A stretch of DNA of 64,000 nucleotides from Zarea fungicola (lineage: Eukaryota > Ascomycota > Sordariomycetes > Hypocreales > Cordycipitaceae), in assembly GCA_900169235.1 (NCBI GenBank), contig FWCC01000241.1, forward strand, positions 62,001 to 126,000, in the 5' to 3' direction. The notes below the pieces were generated by a model, which saw only the letters and a program-made list of their open reading frames with translations, was not told where the DNA came from and ran no database searches. This document shows positions 12,501-22,995 of this stretch, piece after piece. Numbering within the stretch: position 1 is the first letter of the stretch; each line of letters starts with the position of its first letter. The translations under genes were made by a program, and so were the position numbers.

Positions 12501-14530
12501 GTTAACTGAACTGTACTGTTGGGGTCATGGCGAGGTAAATGTGAACAGCTGCGGGCAATTGACATGTGAAGTCAGGAAAGACAGCTTCTGGTAGTACGTA
12601 ACCGTCAAGGGCTAGACTGGGCAATTGTTGATCACAGTCTGCTGCAGGCGGGGCAAGGCTGTCACAAGAGCTAATGATTCTTCTGTCTATAACAATGGAG
12701 AAAAAGACGGAGTTGTAACTCCTAGTAGAAACATTTCTGTTGGGGATTCTCCGGCTGTCGTTCTCGTTGCGAACTTGTGCCATGCAATGCAATGCAGATC
12801 TCCACTGGCAGTAGAGTATCCACTCCATGCCTTTCTATTAGGCTTCTTGCCCTTATTTTGGTTACATGGGCCGAGTACTTGGATGTGTAAGCGGGCTCAG
12901 AAAACGTGAGGGTGGTTGATGGAAGATTCCTCCCCATCGGGACTGCCTCGAGGGAGATTGAAAATCATTTGTACGGGCTGTTATGGGGTAAGCAGGGCTT
13001 TCCGGTGATGCGGACTCAGATTGCGTCCCGACACTCCGGACAGGACACGGCTCCACTGGCGACCCGATTCAGGGATAACGATCTGGTCCGGTCAGTCCAA
13101 TGATGGTAGGCAGTACGCCAGTAAGCCGTTAGTCCCTGTAGGTATTGATAGAATATGAGAGCTGGACTGCTTGGAGTTGAGGTTGGAAGCCGTTTTCAAA
13201 TCGACATCAAACTAGCACGTGTAAACGCTCTCGACCAACATGCATGGTATAATAAACAAATATCCCTGTCAAGTGTCTCAACGACGAACCAACCAAGGAC
13301 AAACCCCGTTTCTCCACTAGACGAATTGAGTGATTCTACCATGAAAAAGTCCGATTTGTATAGAAGTCATCTGGAAACCAATACAGCATCCCTGCTTTTC
13401 CAGCGGGAACAGCAGACGTGGCAATTGGCTGGGGATAAACTGGAGGGACTTTCAGGAAAAACTGAATGATTAGATAGAATAGCAACCTGATGGTCATGTA
13501 GGTCTACCATGGAAGGAAAGTGTACTAGTATTGTCGCGTACTTCAAAGCCTTTCATGTGCAAATGTACTTTCACACGATGGTGCCTGGGTCTACTGGGTA
13601 ATAATAAGTGGACTCCAGCAGAGCCTCAACGAAGCTTGGAGGAATTCTCCGCTACTCCACAACCGGATATTGTGAATAGAAGCTGGGAAGGGTTACGTAG
13701 ACCAAGCAGGATGGGCAGCGAAAGCCAGCAGTCAATGGGAAGGCAGAAGGGTACTCCACTGAAGGCAAGGCTCCTGTAACAGCGGCAGACACTACTCCGT
13801 AGAGCGGCGCAGCGAGGAGGTCATGGTTGACTGAAACTGTCGCAAGAAAGTTTTGCTACAAACCATATACATAGTTGAATGACAGTGTCAATATTGCATC
13901 TGTTAACCAGGAGTGGCAAGATTGGTGATGAAGTGAAAGGGATACATGACTAGCCGAGTGACGTATTGGCTCGCTCAGCATGGCTAGCCAAGGGCCATAG
14001 CAAAACTCAATCGCATGGACGTGCAAAGGGTGAAATGAGGATGGACAAGCACATGTCAATGACGCCTGCCCAGCAGTTGGGCCAAGCATCTGGGGAAGCG
14101 GGTGGCTGAAGGAGCTTGGGAGCGTTGGTAAAATTGGTAACGTCGAGCTCGTGCCATCATATAGCTGGGTTGACTGTTGGCCCAAGTGCCTAGACACCTA
14201 GACACTACGGAGTAGACACCTAGACTATATAGCTGTCACCGTTTGAGCATTCGGGTACCCAAGTATCAAGCACCAAGCACCAACTAACCAAGTAGCCGAT
14301 TTGAATGACGATGGGATGTGGAGAAGGGAAGAACTAGGCGAAGCTCGCTCGTACTTTAATCTGAAGAAAACGAGCAGCATGATGGACTACCATAAAGCCC
14401 GGTTGGGGTGGAGGGGGAGCGGGGCCGAAGCTGGCGAAGCTGGGGAGGGAGCCACTAATAACGAGGCCGCTAGTGAGGCCGCTAGCGGGGTTGCAAGCGA
14501 GAACCAGGACAAAGTAATTGTGCCCTGAAA

Positions 14531-14590
14531 GATGCCCTGTAGGTGTCTGTAGGTGCCTGGAAGTGCCTGTAAGTGCCTGGAAGTGCCTGT
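14531..14590. repeat. Six 10-bp units, minisatellite (consensus AAGTGCCTGT)
   Basis: Positions 14531-14590 split into six consecutive 10-mers that are variants of A(A/G)GTGCCTG(T/G). The last base alternates G/T, giving a 20-bp higher-order period. It lies in intergenic DNA. Confidence 0.8.
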
Positions 14591-15072
14591 ATTGTCCTCT
14601 GGGCTGGTGGTTGCGGTCAACAGACGTACTGGTAGCCAGTTATTTAGCGGCTTTGTGGGTGGTTCAGCGCTGGACTGGGACCGCGCTCTGGGCATCTCCA
14701 GCATGACCCACAAAGTTACAGAACCCCCGTTTGCGGCGCCCCAGAAGAATGAATGTTGATGACCTCGAAACAACGAAACCACTTGCCACTGGACCCATCA
14801 AAGTACCAAAGAAAGCAAGGCTGCTCAAATTTACAATTGCTTGTATTCGTGGTTGATTCGGTATCCGCTGCGGTAGGTTCGTCGATACGTCAGCCCGCCA
14901 ATCTTGCGCAGTCGCAGGCAGAGGGAAATCCCATCAACTTACCAGTACCCAGCTGCCCAGTCAGTACCAATCGAATTAAAAACTGTTCAGGTGAGGAAAA
15001 GAAAAAGGCTTGTGGCAGCCCCCACAGCGGTAGCCCCATAGTCCCGACAGCAACAGCATGTGGCATAGGCCT

Positions 15073-15096
15073 GGGCTTGGGCTTGGGCTTGGGCTT
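15073..15096. repeat. Hexanucleotide repeat (GGGCTT) x4
   Basis: Four perfect GGGCTT units. It resembles but is not the telomeric TTAGGG unit. It lies about 1 kb upstream of the CTF1-like start. Confidence 0.85.
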
Positions 15097-15400
15097 GCAT
15101 GGATTGCATGACCGTATGAGCATGAGCAATGAGCATTCATCTAAGCGCGGACTGCCGTTTTCCACTGCCAGCTCTGCAGGTCACACCCCACCATCTGACG
15201 GAGTCAGAATGAAGCCTTGAACGGACGGAGGGGGACGGCCGGCCCCAAGTCAAATTTGGCAACATGGAACCTGCTCCAGTTCTGACGATGCTCAAACCAG
15301 CTCGATCCTGAGAATATAATATTCCTCCACACCCTCCCTCCCCCCCCCTCCTCCGTTCCTCCACTGAAATCCCGACCCCAGATTTCTCTGGCAACCACTG

Positions 15401-16101
15401 GTTTTGCTTGTGAATCTAATAAACTCTCATCCCGATTTATTTATCTAGTCCTTTTTCCTTTTCCTTCAACACCTTCAACAACCATCTATACCCTGTCGTC
15501 TAGCATCAGATGCCTATACCCACAATATTGGCCTCTCCCATGCACCATCTTACTCTTGACGACATCATCTTACATACTAAGCTCTTACCTTACGCACAGC
15601 TGCTCCTTGCTTAGTAGCTTGTCAACTCTCCCCTCGCCCCCTTCACTGTGGACTGCGAGCCCTAGATTTTTTCTGTGGTCCAAAAAGTTTGATTTTCAAT
15701 TCCAATTGAAAAAAACACGGCATTGTCCAAACTTTACCTTTTTGCGATAGCATCGAACGATCCGTTTTGGGTTACCAGTCTAACCCACATTCCACAACGA
15801 CACGGGAAAAGAAGCTTGTTTGATTAAAAGGAGACCCAAATCAACGAGCTGCTTTCTTTTCCAGCTCTTTTCGAGACTTTGCCGATTTTCGAGAAAAAAA
15901 AAAGATCAATCTCAACCTCGTCCTTGGTTGACGACAACAGGAGCGACGACACCACAATCGCTCTCACCCTTGGTCCTTGATTTGGCTCGCGCCGGAATTT
16001 ACGAGACAAAAAAAAAACAGAGAGACAAAAACAAAGCTGCACAGAGCTTCAACAACACAAAAGTCGACTGCTACAGTTGACTCCCTACACATTCACACAA
16101 A
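15401..16101 (+). promoter_or_regulatory. Promoter/5' leader of the CTF1-like regulator
   Basis: This is a C/T-rich stretch followed by an A-rich segment up to the ATG at 16102 (context ACACAAAATGTC), the usual pattern for a Sordariomycete 5'UTR. Several short upstream ATGs are present, so translational control by uORFs is possible but unproven. Confidence 0.45.
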
Positions 16102-19100
16102 ATGTCACCGAATTCAGACGATGGCTCAAGTGGCAGCCGCTCTCCCTCGCCCCCAGCCCTGACCAAGACGGAAAGCAACGTATCCAAGAAGCGAGGCTCA
16201 GACGGAGCCATTGGCAAGGTCACAAAGCGCAGAGCTGCCCGCGCCTGCGTCTCATGTCGCGCGCGCAAGGTCCGCTGCGACGTCGTTGAGGGAGCGCCCT
16301 GCGGAAACTGTCGCTGGGACAATGTCGAGGTACGTGGGACATGATTTACGACTGTCGGGGTTTGCGTCACAACCCACGACATGAGTTTCACAGCCTCGTT
16401 GAGCGCTTTGCTGCCACCCTGTCATCAGAAATGAACAAGGATGCCAGAAAAATAAAATAAAAACAATGAATAAAAGCTAACGTCATCGCAGTGTGTTGTT
16501 CAAGAGAGCCGTCGGCGCAAGTAAGTATTCCGTCCTTGCTAAGCTCATGTGTTGGCATTACCCCAATTTCCGCCCTTCATTACCTTTCCCCAACGGCCAC
16601 GCGTCGCATGTGAAAACGCAGCTAGGCAAGAAAGAACTGGGTCAATTTCTTGCGTTTTTTTTTGCTTGCAAATCCTACGGCTGCCTAGCTACATCTCTTC
16701 GTTGACCGTTTTTAACGGGGGCAACGGAGGCACGGAGAGACTTGAAGATGGTGTCGCATCTCACAAGCGAAGGCAAAGCAAAAAACTGAGTGCAAACTTG
16801 GCTCTACGAGCAAGCTTTCCCCAACCCATTCCCTCCTCTGCCCCCCTTGCCCCCTTGCCCCCCTTGTTCTTGGCTATTACGGTCGCCCTATTACCAGTCA
16901 TCCACTGCCAGTAATAGACGGCCCTCCGAAGTGGGACAGTCCGGAGTCCGGGGACCCGGCCTCACCTCACCAATGCCCACACATACCCACCACACCAACC
17001 ACTGCTGCATAGAGTTGGAACCAATTCCACCTAAATTTTTTCTCGATCCACTGACCCGAATTTTTCTACAGGAAAAGCACCTTGGCGGCAAATGCCGCGG
17101 GGCAGAGCATCCAAGCCGAGGCACAGATCCGCTGCAAGACCAGCAACAGCAACAGCAACGGCAGCAACGCCTCCAATAATGACAACGCCACGATAACGTC
17201 AACTGCTAGTAGCAGCGGCTACGCCAATGTGGCCGACGGCATCAACGCCCTACCACATTCTGCCATAGCAAATGGCAGTGACCCACGACGCCAAAGCACC
17301 GTTTCGGCCATGTCGCCGGCCACGACGACGAGTGCCAGCATGGACAGCCAACTCGGTGGTCTCATGCCCAATTGTGTGGTTGACTCGCATATCCCTCATA
17401 TGATTTGTATGTTTACTCTTATTATTTTCTTCAACGTGCTTTCCCTCCTACAGCAAGCCACCCGTGACATCCATTGCTGCAATCCTGTTTGGCGGCCGGG
17501 TGTTCCGTGTTAGTTGTTCGCATCGTCTCATTGTCGCATTCGACACTACCACCCAGACTTTGGCTGCATGAGCAAACGATTGCTCAGCAAAACAAATCAC
17601 ACTACCCCCCATGACAACCCCCCCTTTTTTCTGCAACATTTTGTCTTCTTTCAGCCCGCATAGGGCATCTTACCTCAGGGATCCCGCCTCCTCCATCCCC
17701 ATGGGCACAAGTCCATCTGTTCCCCCTGCGCCACTAGCATCATCCCCACTTTTTAGTCGTCACGAGAGCCAGCGCCTCGAAACTGCATCATCCTTTGTCA
17801 ATTTTCACATGTGAAAAGTTGTCTAGCTTGATTCAGGTCTATTGAAGCCAAAGAAAAAAAGAGCCCCATTGAATCCTAATACGAATCTGCGACGAAATGG
17901 TCCAAGAAAGCTGACACTCAAGTTTTAGATCAGCGCTCTGGTTTCCGCCCGGACCTGCTGGGCCAGACTTCAGCTGTTGAGAGCCAAGAGAGCCCGGCTG
18001 CGATCCTCCCCTGGGACACCACAGTCAACCCTAACCGTCTGTTTGGCGATACCAGCTCCATCTCCGGCACGGCAGGCATCCCTAGTCCCCTCGACCAGCT
18101 TCACTTCCAGAGTGCTTCTTCCCAGGCTACGCCACAGCTCCCACCGTTCCTCCGCCCGCTGCCCAGCAAGATTGCTCCCGAAGATGTGAGCTACCTGCAG
18201 ATGAAGGGCGCCCTGACGCTGCCCGACATTCCTCTCCAGAATGCTCTGCTTCAGTCCTACGTCGAGTTTATCCACCCGTTTATGCCATTGATGGATCTGC
18301 ATCCCTTTCTCAGCATCGTCAACAGCCGCAATGGCTTCAATGGCCAGATGAGCCTGCTGCTCTACCATGCCGTGCTCTTTTCCGCCACTGCCTTTGTCGA
18401 TATGAAACGTCTACGCGAGGCCGGTTACACAAACCGTAAGGCTGCCCGCAAAGCCTTTTTCCAGAAAACAAGGGTAAGCTATGCAAGCCACAAGAAAAAA
18501 ACGGCGGCTCCCCCGACTCCCCCGACTCCCCCGCGCTCACCAACCCCACGCCGCACCCACTTGCCTACCCACTACTTTTTTCCTGCATTGTACAGCCTGA
18601 GAGAATCCATATTGACATGTGAAATTTACTAGCTCCTGTATGACTTTGACTACGAATCTGACCGCCTGGTCTTGGTCCAGTCCCTGCTGCTCATGACGTA
18701 CTGGTATGAGACGCCCGATGACCAGAAAGACACCTGGCACTGGATGGGTGTGGCCATTTCCTTGGCCCACACCATTGGCTTGCACCGCAAACCCGTCGCG
18801 AACTCCATGACAACGGTCAAGCGCAAGCTGTGGAAGCGCATATGGTGGTCCTGCTTCATGCGAGATCGTCTCATCGCCCTGGGCATGCGCCGCCCCACCC
18901 GCATCAAGGATGAGGACTTTGACGTGCCCATGCTGGCCGAGAGCGACTTTGAGATTCAGGTCCTGGCCGAGAGCAATACTCTGCTGCCCCCCGAGTGCAC
19001 CGTCATTCGCGACACGGCCATGCAGCGCGAGCTGGCGACGCTGTGCATATCAAAGGCCAAGCTCTGCCTCGGCATCAGCCACATGCTCAAGACGCAATAC

Positions 19101-20288
19101 TCGGTGCTGATTCGCGACAACATGAAGCCTGAAAATACCACCAACAGCACCATGATGCTGTTCCCCAACAAGTTTGACAATGGCGACGCCGTCGATACCA
19201 TTGACGCCGAACTACGAGCATGGGCGGATGGCCTACCCGAGTGCTGCCGCTACAGACCCTTGACAGAGGCAGATGTCGAGGGAGGTCGATCTACCGTCAC
19301 CATCAACCGCACTCTGCTGCACATGGTGCACCAGACAACAATTTCGGCCCTTCACCGTCCGCAGTTTCTGCCTTCGGCTCCGAACCAGGTGCCCACGACA
19401 TCACGGCAGGTGCAGGACATGTCGCGGGTCAAGGTCCGCGACTCGGCCATGCAAATCACACGCATGGTCACGGAGCTGCACAAGTACCAGCTGGAGAGAT
19501 ATCTCCCCACGACTGGCGTGACGGTGATTCTGCCCGCCATGATTATCCACCTGCTGGAGATGAAGAGCTCCTCGCAAGAAGCCCGTGAGCGTGCCACGGC
19601 CGGTTTCCGCCAGTGCATGCGGGTGATGGAGAAGCTGCGCGAGATTTACTCGGCCGCCGACTATGCGACGGGCTTCCTCGACGCTGCGCTGCGCAAGGCC
19701 GACATTAGCATCAACGCAGGCAACAACAACGCCAACAGCAGCACTGGCATGAGCACCCCGAACTTATTGGCGCAGGTCAGCCAGGCGCAGCAGATTGGGC
19801 AGAGCCTCGCAATGGACATGGTGGGCAGCGGCCTGCCGTTTGGCATCATGGTGCACACGCCACCGCCAGAGAACCAGGCGACGCCCACGACGTCGACGCT
19901 GAACTTGCCCGGGGCGCTCTTTGGCAAGACGACGGCCATGCTGCCCCCGAACACGGTGAATGCCGCCGCCCTGGAGCTGGGCAACTCGCCGCCGCACACG
20001 GACTTTGACGTGGCGGGCCTGACGCCGAGCGGGAGCGGCGCCTCGGAGGAGATGCCGCTCGATGCGGACCCCATGGACATGGATTTCATGGAGGGCCATG
20101 ACGAGTTTGACTGGAATGCCGTGGCGGGCACTGATTTCGATGTTGATCAGTTCTTGCAGTTCCCTACAGAAGGTGGTGGAAAGCAGTCTGGTGATGACTT
20201 GATGAGCGGTCTGTTGGGGAATAATAACGGGAATAATGGGGGTGGTTCGATGGAGGATGTCAAGATGGGCATTGAGGCTTCTGCGTAA
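16102..20288 (+). CDS. CTF1: Zn2Cys6 transcription factor, CTF1/FarA type
   Basis: This is a nuclear regulator of the cutinase transcription factor 1 / FarA-FarB family, which in studied fungi controls fatty-acid use and cutinase genes. Exons are 16102-16329, 16492-16520, 17072-17406, 17929-18473 and 18633-20288 (930 aa). The binuclear zinc cluster is C49-x2-C52-x6-C59-x7-C67-x2-C70-x6-C77; its last Cys is encoded by a 29-nt exon 2. The flanking sequence KRRAARACVSCRARKVRCD and the following VQESRRRKK match this family from memory. An Asn/Ser-rich spacer follows. The fungal-specific regulator domain spans roughly 300-620 (WHWMGVAISLAHTIGLHRKP, RIWWSCFMRDR). The C-terminus is acidic (about 850-890), a likely activation region. 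Intron 2 (551 bp) and intron 3 (522 bp) are unusually long for the window. I cannot separate alpha, beta, FarA or FarB paralogues from sequence alone. Confidence 0.87.
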
Positions 20289-21570
20289 GGGTTATTTTCT
20301 GACTTGAATGTTTGAAACATTTCGATGGTTTAATTTTGCATGGACATGGATATGAATATGGACGGATATTATGGGTCGGCGTTTTTGGATGGGAATTATA
20401 TAAGTTACATGGTTTTCTCAGATATGTGGATGGACATTTGAGTTGGCACGATTTTATGAAGAAAAGTTATCGGATTGGATCAAGATGGATGTAATAACAA
20501 GATTCCTGATGGGATAAAATAATTGCAACGATTTCTCACCTTTTTTTGAATACTGTAACTGTACTGTAACTGTACTGTAACTGTAACGTGTGAGATTATG
20601 TTTGCCTTGGCTGAGGCTATGGTGGAGATGTGGATGCCTGATGACGGGAGAATGGGAGAGCTTGCGCACAAACGAGACGATGAACGTGTGGGAATTCATC
20701 TGGTGCGACGTCCTCCACATGTTTGTCAATAGCTAATAATAAATCGTGAATTTTTTAATGTGGGTGAATTTTATGCAAAGCACCATGCAGGCCATCTGAT
20801 TGTCCCGCCGTGACGACAGACACAGAGAGCCGCACTATGATGTCAACCAATCTTTTCTTAATTCCAATTTTTTCTTATTCCAAGATTAAATGGATCAATT
20901 AAAGAATTAAGCCTCAAAAGCCTCCGATTGGAATGCGGCAAGACAAAGTGTGAACCCTTGTTTGCTTGTTGCTGGAATGCACTTTATGCGGGGGATGCAT
21001 CCCTTGTTAATGACGACCCCTTGATTTGTGCAAAGGGAGCGGGCGGGGAGCGCTTACGCTGCAACCTCTTTAAAGATGTGAAAACATCTTATGTTGTGCA
21101 TATGCTAACGAGAGAGATGATCTATCCGTAACCCTTCCCATCTGCCCGCATCTCTCTCCTTTACCCCTTTCTGTGTTTCCGGTCCAGGCTGCAATGTTGA
21201 CATGCATAAACGCGCTCCACATCACCGCTGCACGCACCTATAATCAATTAGCTTGCCAGTTTACTATAGCAGTCAAAGACCCTGGAAGGAGTGCGCTAGC
21301 GGGACACACTGCTACCTTTCCGAGTACGATGCAGCCATCCTGGGGCTGCTGGGTCCCCTGTTGTTGGGTCAGCGGGGATTTATTTAATTACCTACCTACT
21401 TGAGGAAAGAAAATAAAGAAAAGATAAACAGATTTTTGGGTGCGAGACGCGTGACCTCACAACTGGGACTGAACCACTGGGCCTGCAACGACCAGACCAG
21501 CGGCCACCCAGTGCACCACTGCTGTACCACTATCGCCAGAGATTGGTGATAATTTCCTCTCCTGCCCTGT
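20289..21570. other. Intergenic region downstream of the CTF1-like gene
   Basis: No gene is supported. It holds the presumed 3'UTR and terminator of the regulator, an 11-bp tandem repeat at 20551-20583 and A/T-rich sequence. Confidence 0.5.
20551..20583. repeat. 11-bp tandem repeat, 3 copies (TACTGTAACTG)
   Basis: Three perfect copies of TACTGTAACTG lie about 270 bp past the CTF1-like stop codon, in the presumed 3'UTR or just beyond it. Confidence 0.85.
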
Positions 21571-22995
21571 TTCACACCTACACACCCATTTCATTGTTTT
21601 CCTCCGTCCGTCGTTTCTTTCTTTTTCTCGTTGCATCATCCAAACATTCATTCATTTCCTTTCTTTTTTTCTAATCTTCATTTCGTCGTCCTGAAAGCTG
21701 TTACCCAATATTTCTACCCGTTTCTCTGCGCTCGCTCCGCCAAGCACGTTTCTCCGCCTAACCTGCCTAGCGTCCGGTCGACCTGCGGTGGCAAGACGCG
21801 TCTCACAAACGAACGGGCGGGCGATCCTAAACATAGAATCCTACAACCGGAATACTCTCCCTCTCCCTCTTTCTATCCCGCAAATATTATCAGTTCTTTT
21901 TTTCTCGAACAAAAGGAGGGGTCCTTTTTCAACTCGATTTGCCCTTGTGCGATATCCTTTTTTGCCTGAACGGTTAAATCCCCCCGCTTGAGTGTGTGTG
22001 GTACAAGTGGTACATTGTCTCAGCGCCTAGTCTCACAACCTTGGGCAGCCAGGACTCTGTCAAAAGAGGACTTTCTTTTTGGCATTGGCCAAGTCGTTTC
22101 TTTTTTTGCCTTCTAGCTGTGTTTCGTTGTCATTGACGTGCATACCCGTCATTGGCGCTGGCAGTTTTATTTTGAGCAACTCTTCGTTGCAAAGCTGAAC
22201 GCCCTCTTCTTCGTCAACTTCACGACAGCCTGAACCTTGTTGTGGGCATCAACCCTTCACGGCCCCGCGCGCCAGCCATCTTTTTTTTTTTTTTTGTCAC
22301 CCATCTTCCCACCGCCCTTGTTTCGCTGTTGGTGGTGTGGGACATTGTTTTGTCAAACGGATAAGAGAAAGCGGAGAGAACTGCCTCTGTGTAAAGCTTC
22401 ACAGCTCTTGCGCCCCAGTTTGGCACCACTCACGTCAGGACAAGATTGTTTTCCGGAAGCGAGCGAAAAACAGCATCAACAAACAATCGGGACCCAGTTT
22501 CGTTGCCATCCAATGCCGACGACCGAGCCGATTTTCCCCCTCTTCTCGACTATTTTGACGCACGAGTTCTCGTTTGTGCAATACACACGATAGATACCGT
22601 ACCACCCGCCATTCGACTTACGCGAGCCGAACCTCGCGCGGCGCAAACCTTAATACTTCCTACGAGCGATACTGGTGACGCCTAGATCTCTGCGTGCGCA
22701 TACAAATCCTGCTTTCCTATTTGCTCGACTCACTTCATTGCGACAACATCTGCAGCGACCCTGCTTTTCGTCTGTTTCTGGCTTTTTACTATGGGCATAT
22801 TTGGCTTCGACATTTGCATAGTAGCGACTGCATTCCCTCACGGCCCTCGAGCAAGCGGATAATGTCTTGACAGCTTCTTTTTGCATTTACACACATACTT
22901 TCGACCAATCTACAGTTGGCCGAAAACACACACTACTCGCCTTTTTCTTCGTTTTCTTACGATTGCAACAGCAGTATTAATTCATACCCGACACA
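21571..22995 (+). promoter_or_regulatory. Promoter and long C/T-rich leader of the Kar9-like gene, with a uORF
   Basis: Strongly pyrimidine-rich DNA, including a 17-18 T tract near 22278, runs to the ATG at 22996 (context ACACAATGAC). An upstream ATG at 22513 opens a 26-codon frame ending at 22593. It would act as a uORF if transcription starts upstream of it and the segment is not spliced out. Confidence 0.45.

Larger units (their letters stand above)
9565..15400. other. Long intergenic region, no convincing gene
   Basis: About 5.8 kb between the malic enzyme and the leader of the CTF1-like regulator. Open frames up to 155 codons (for example 14753-15220) occur but show no domain, biased codon use or joinable exons. 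Several low-complexity repeats lie here (14531-14590, 15073-15096). Two copies of the 9-mer TACTCCGTA/TACGGAGTA sit at 13793-13801 and 14206-14214. Sequence near 10900 is A/T-rich. A distal promoter or non-coding RNA is possible but not shown. Confidence 0.5.

Noticed and set aside
14753..15220. 155-codon plus-strand frame
   Set aside because: No recognisable domain; includes the GGGCTT repeat translated as Gly-Leu; no promoter or splice pattern.
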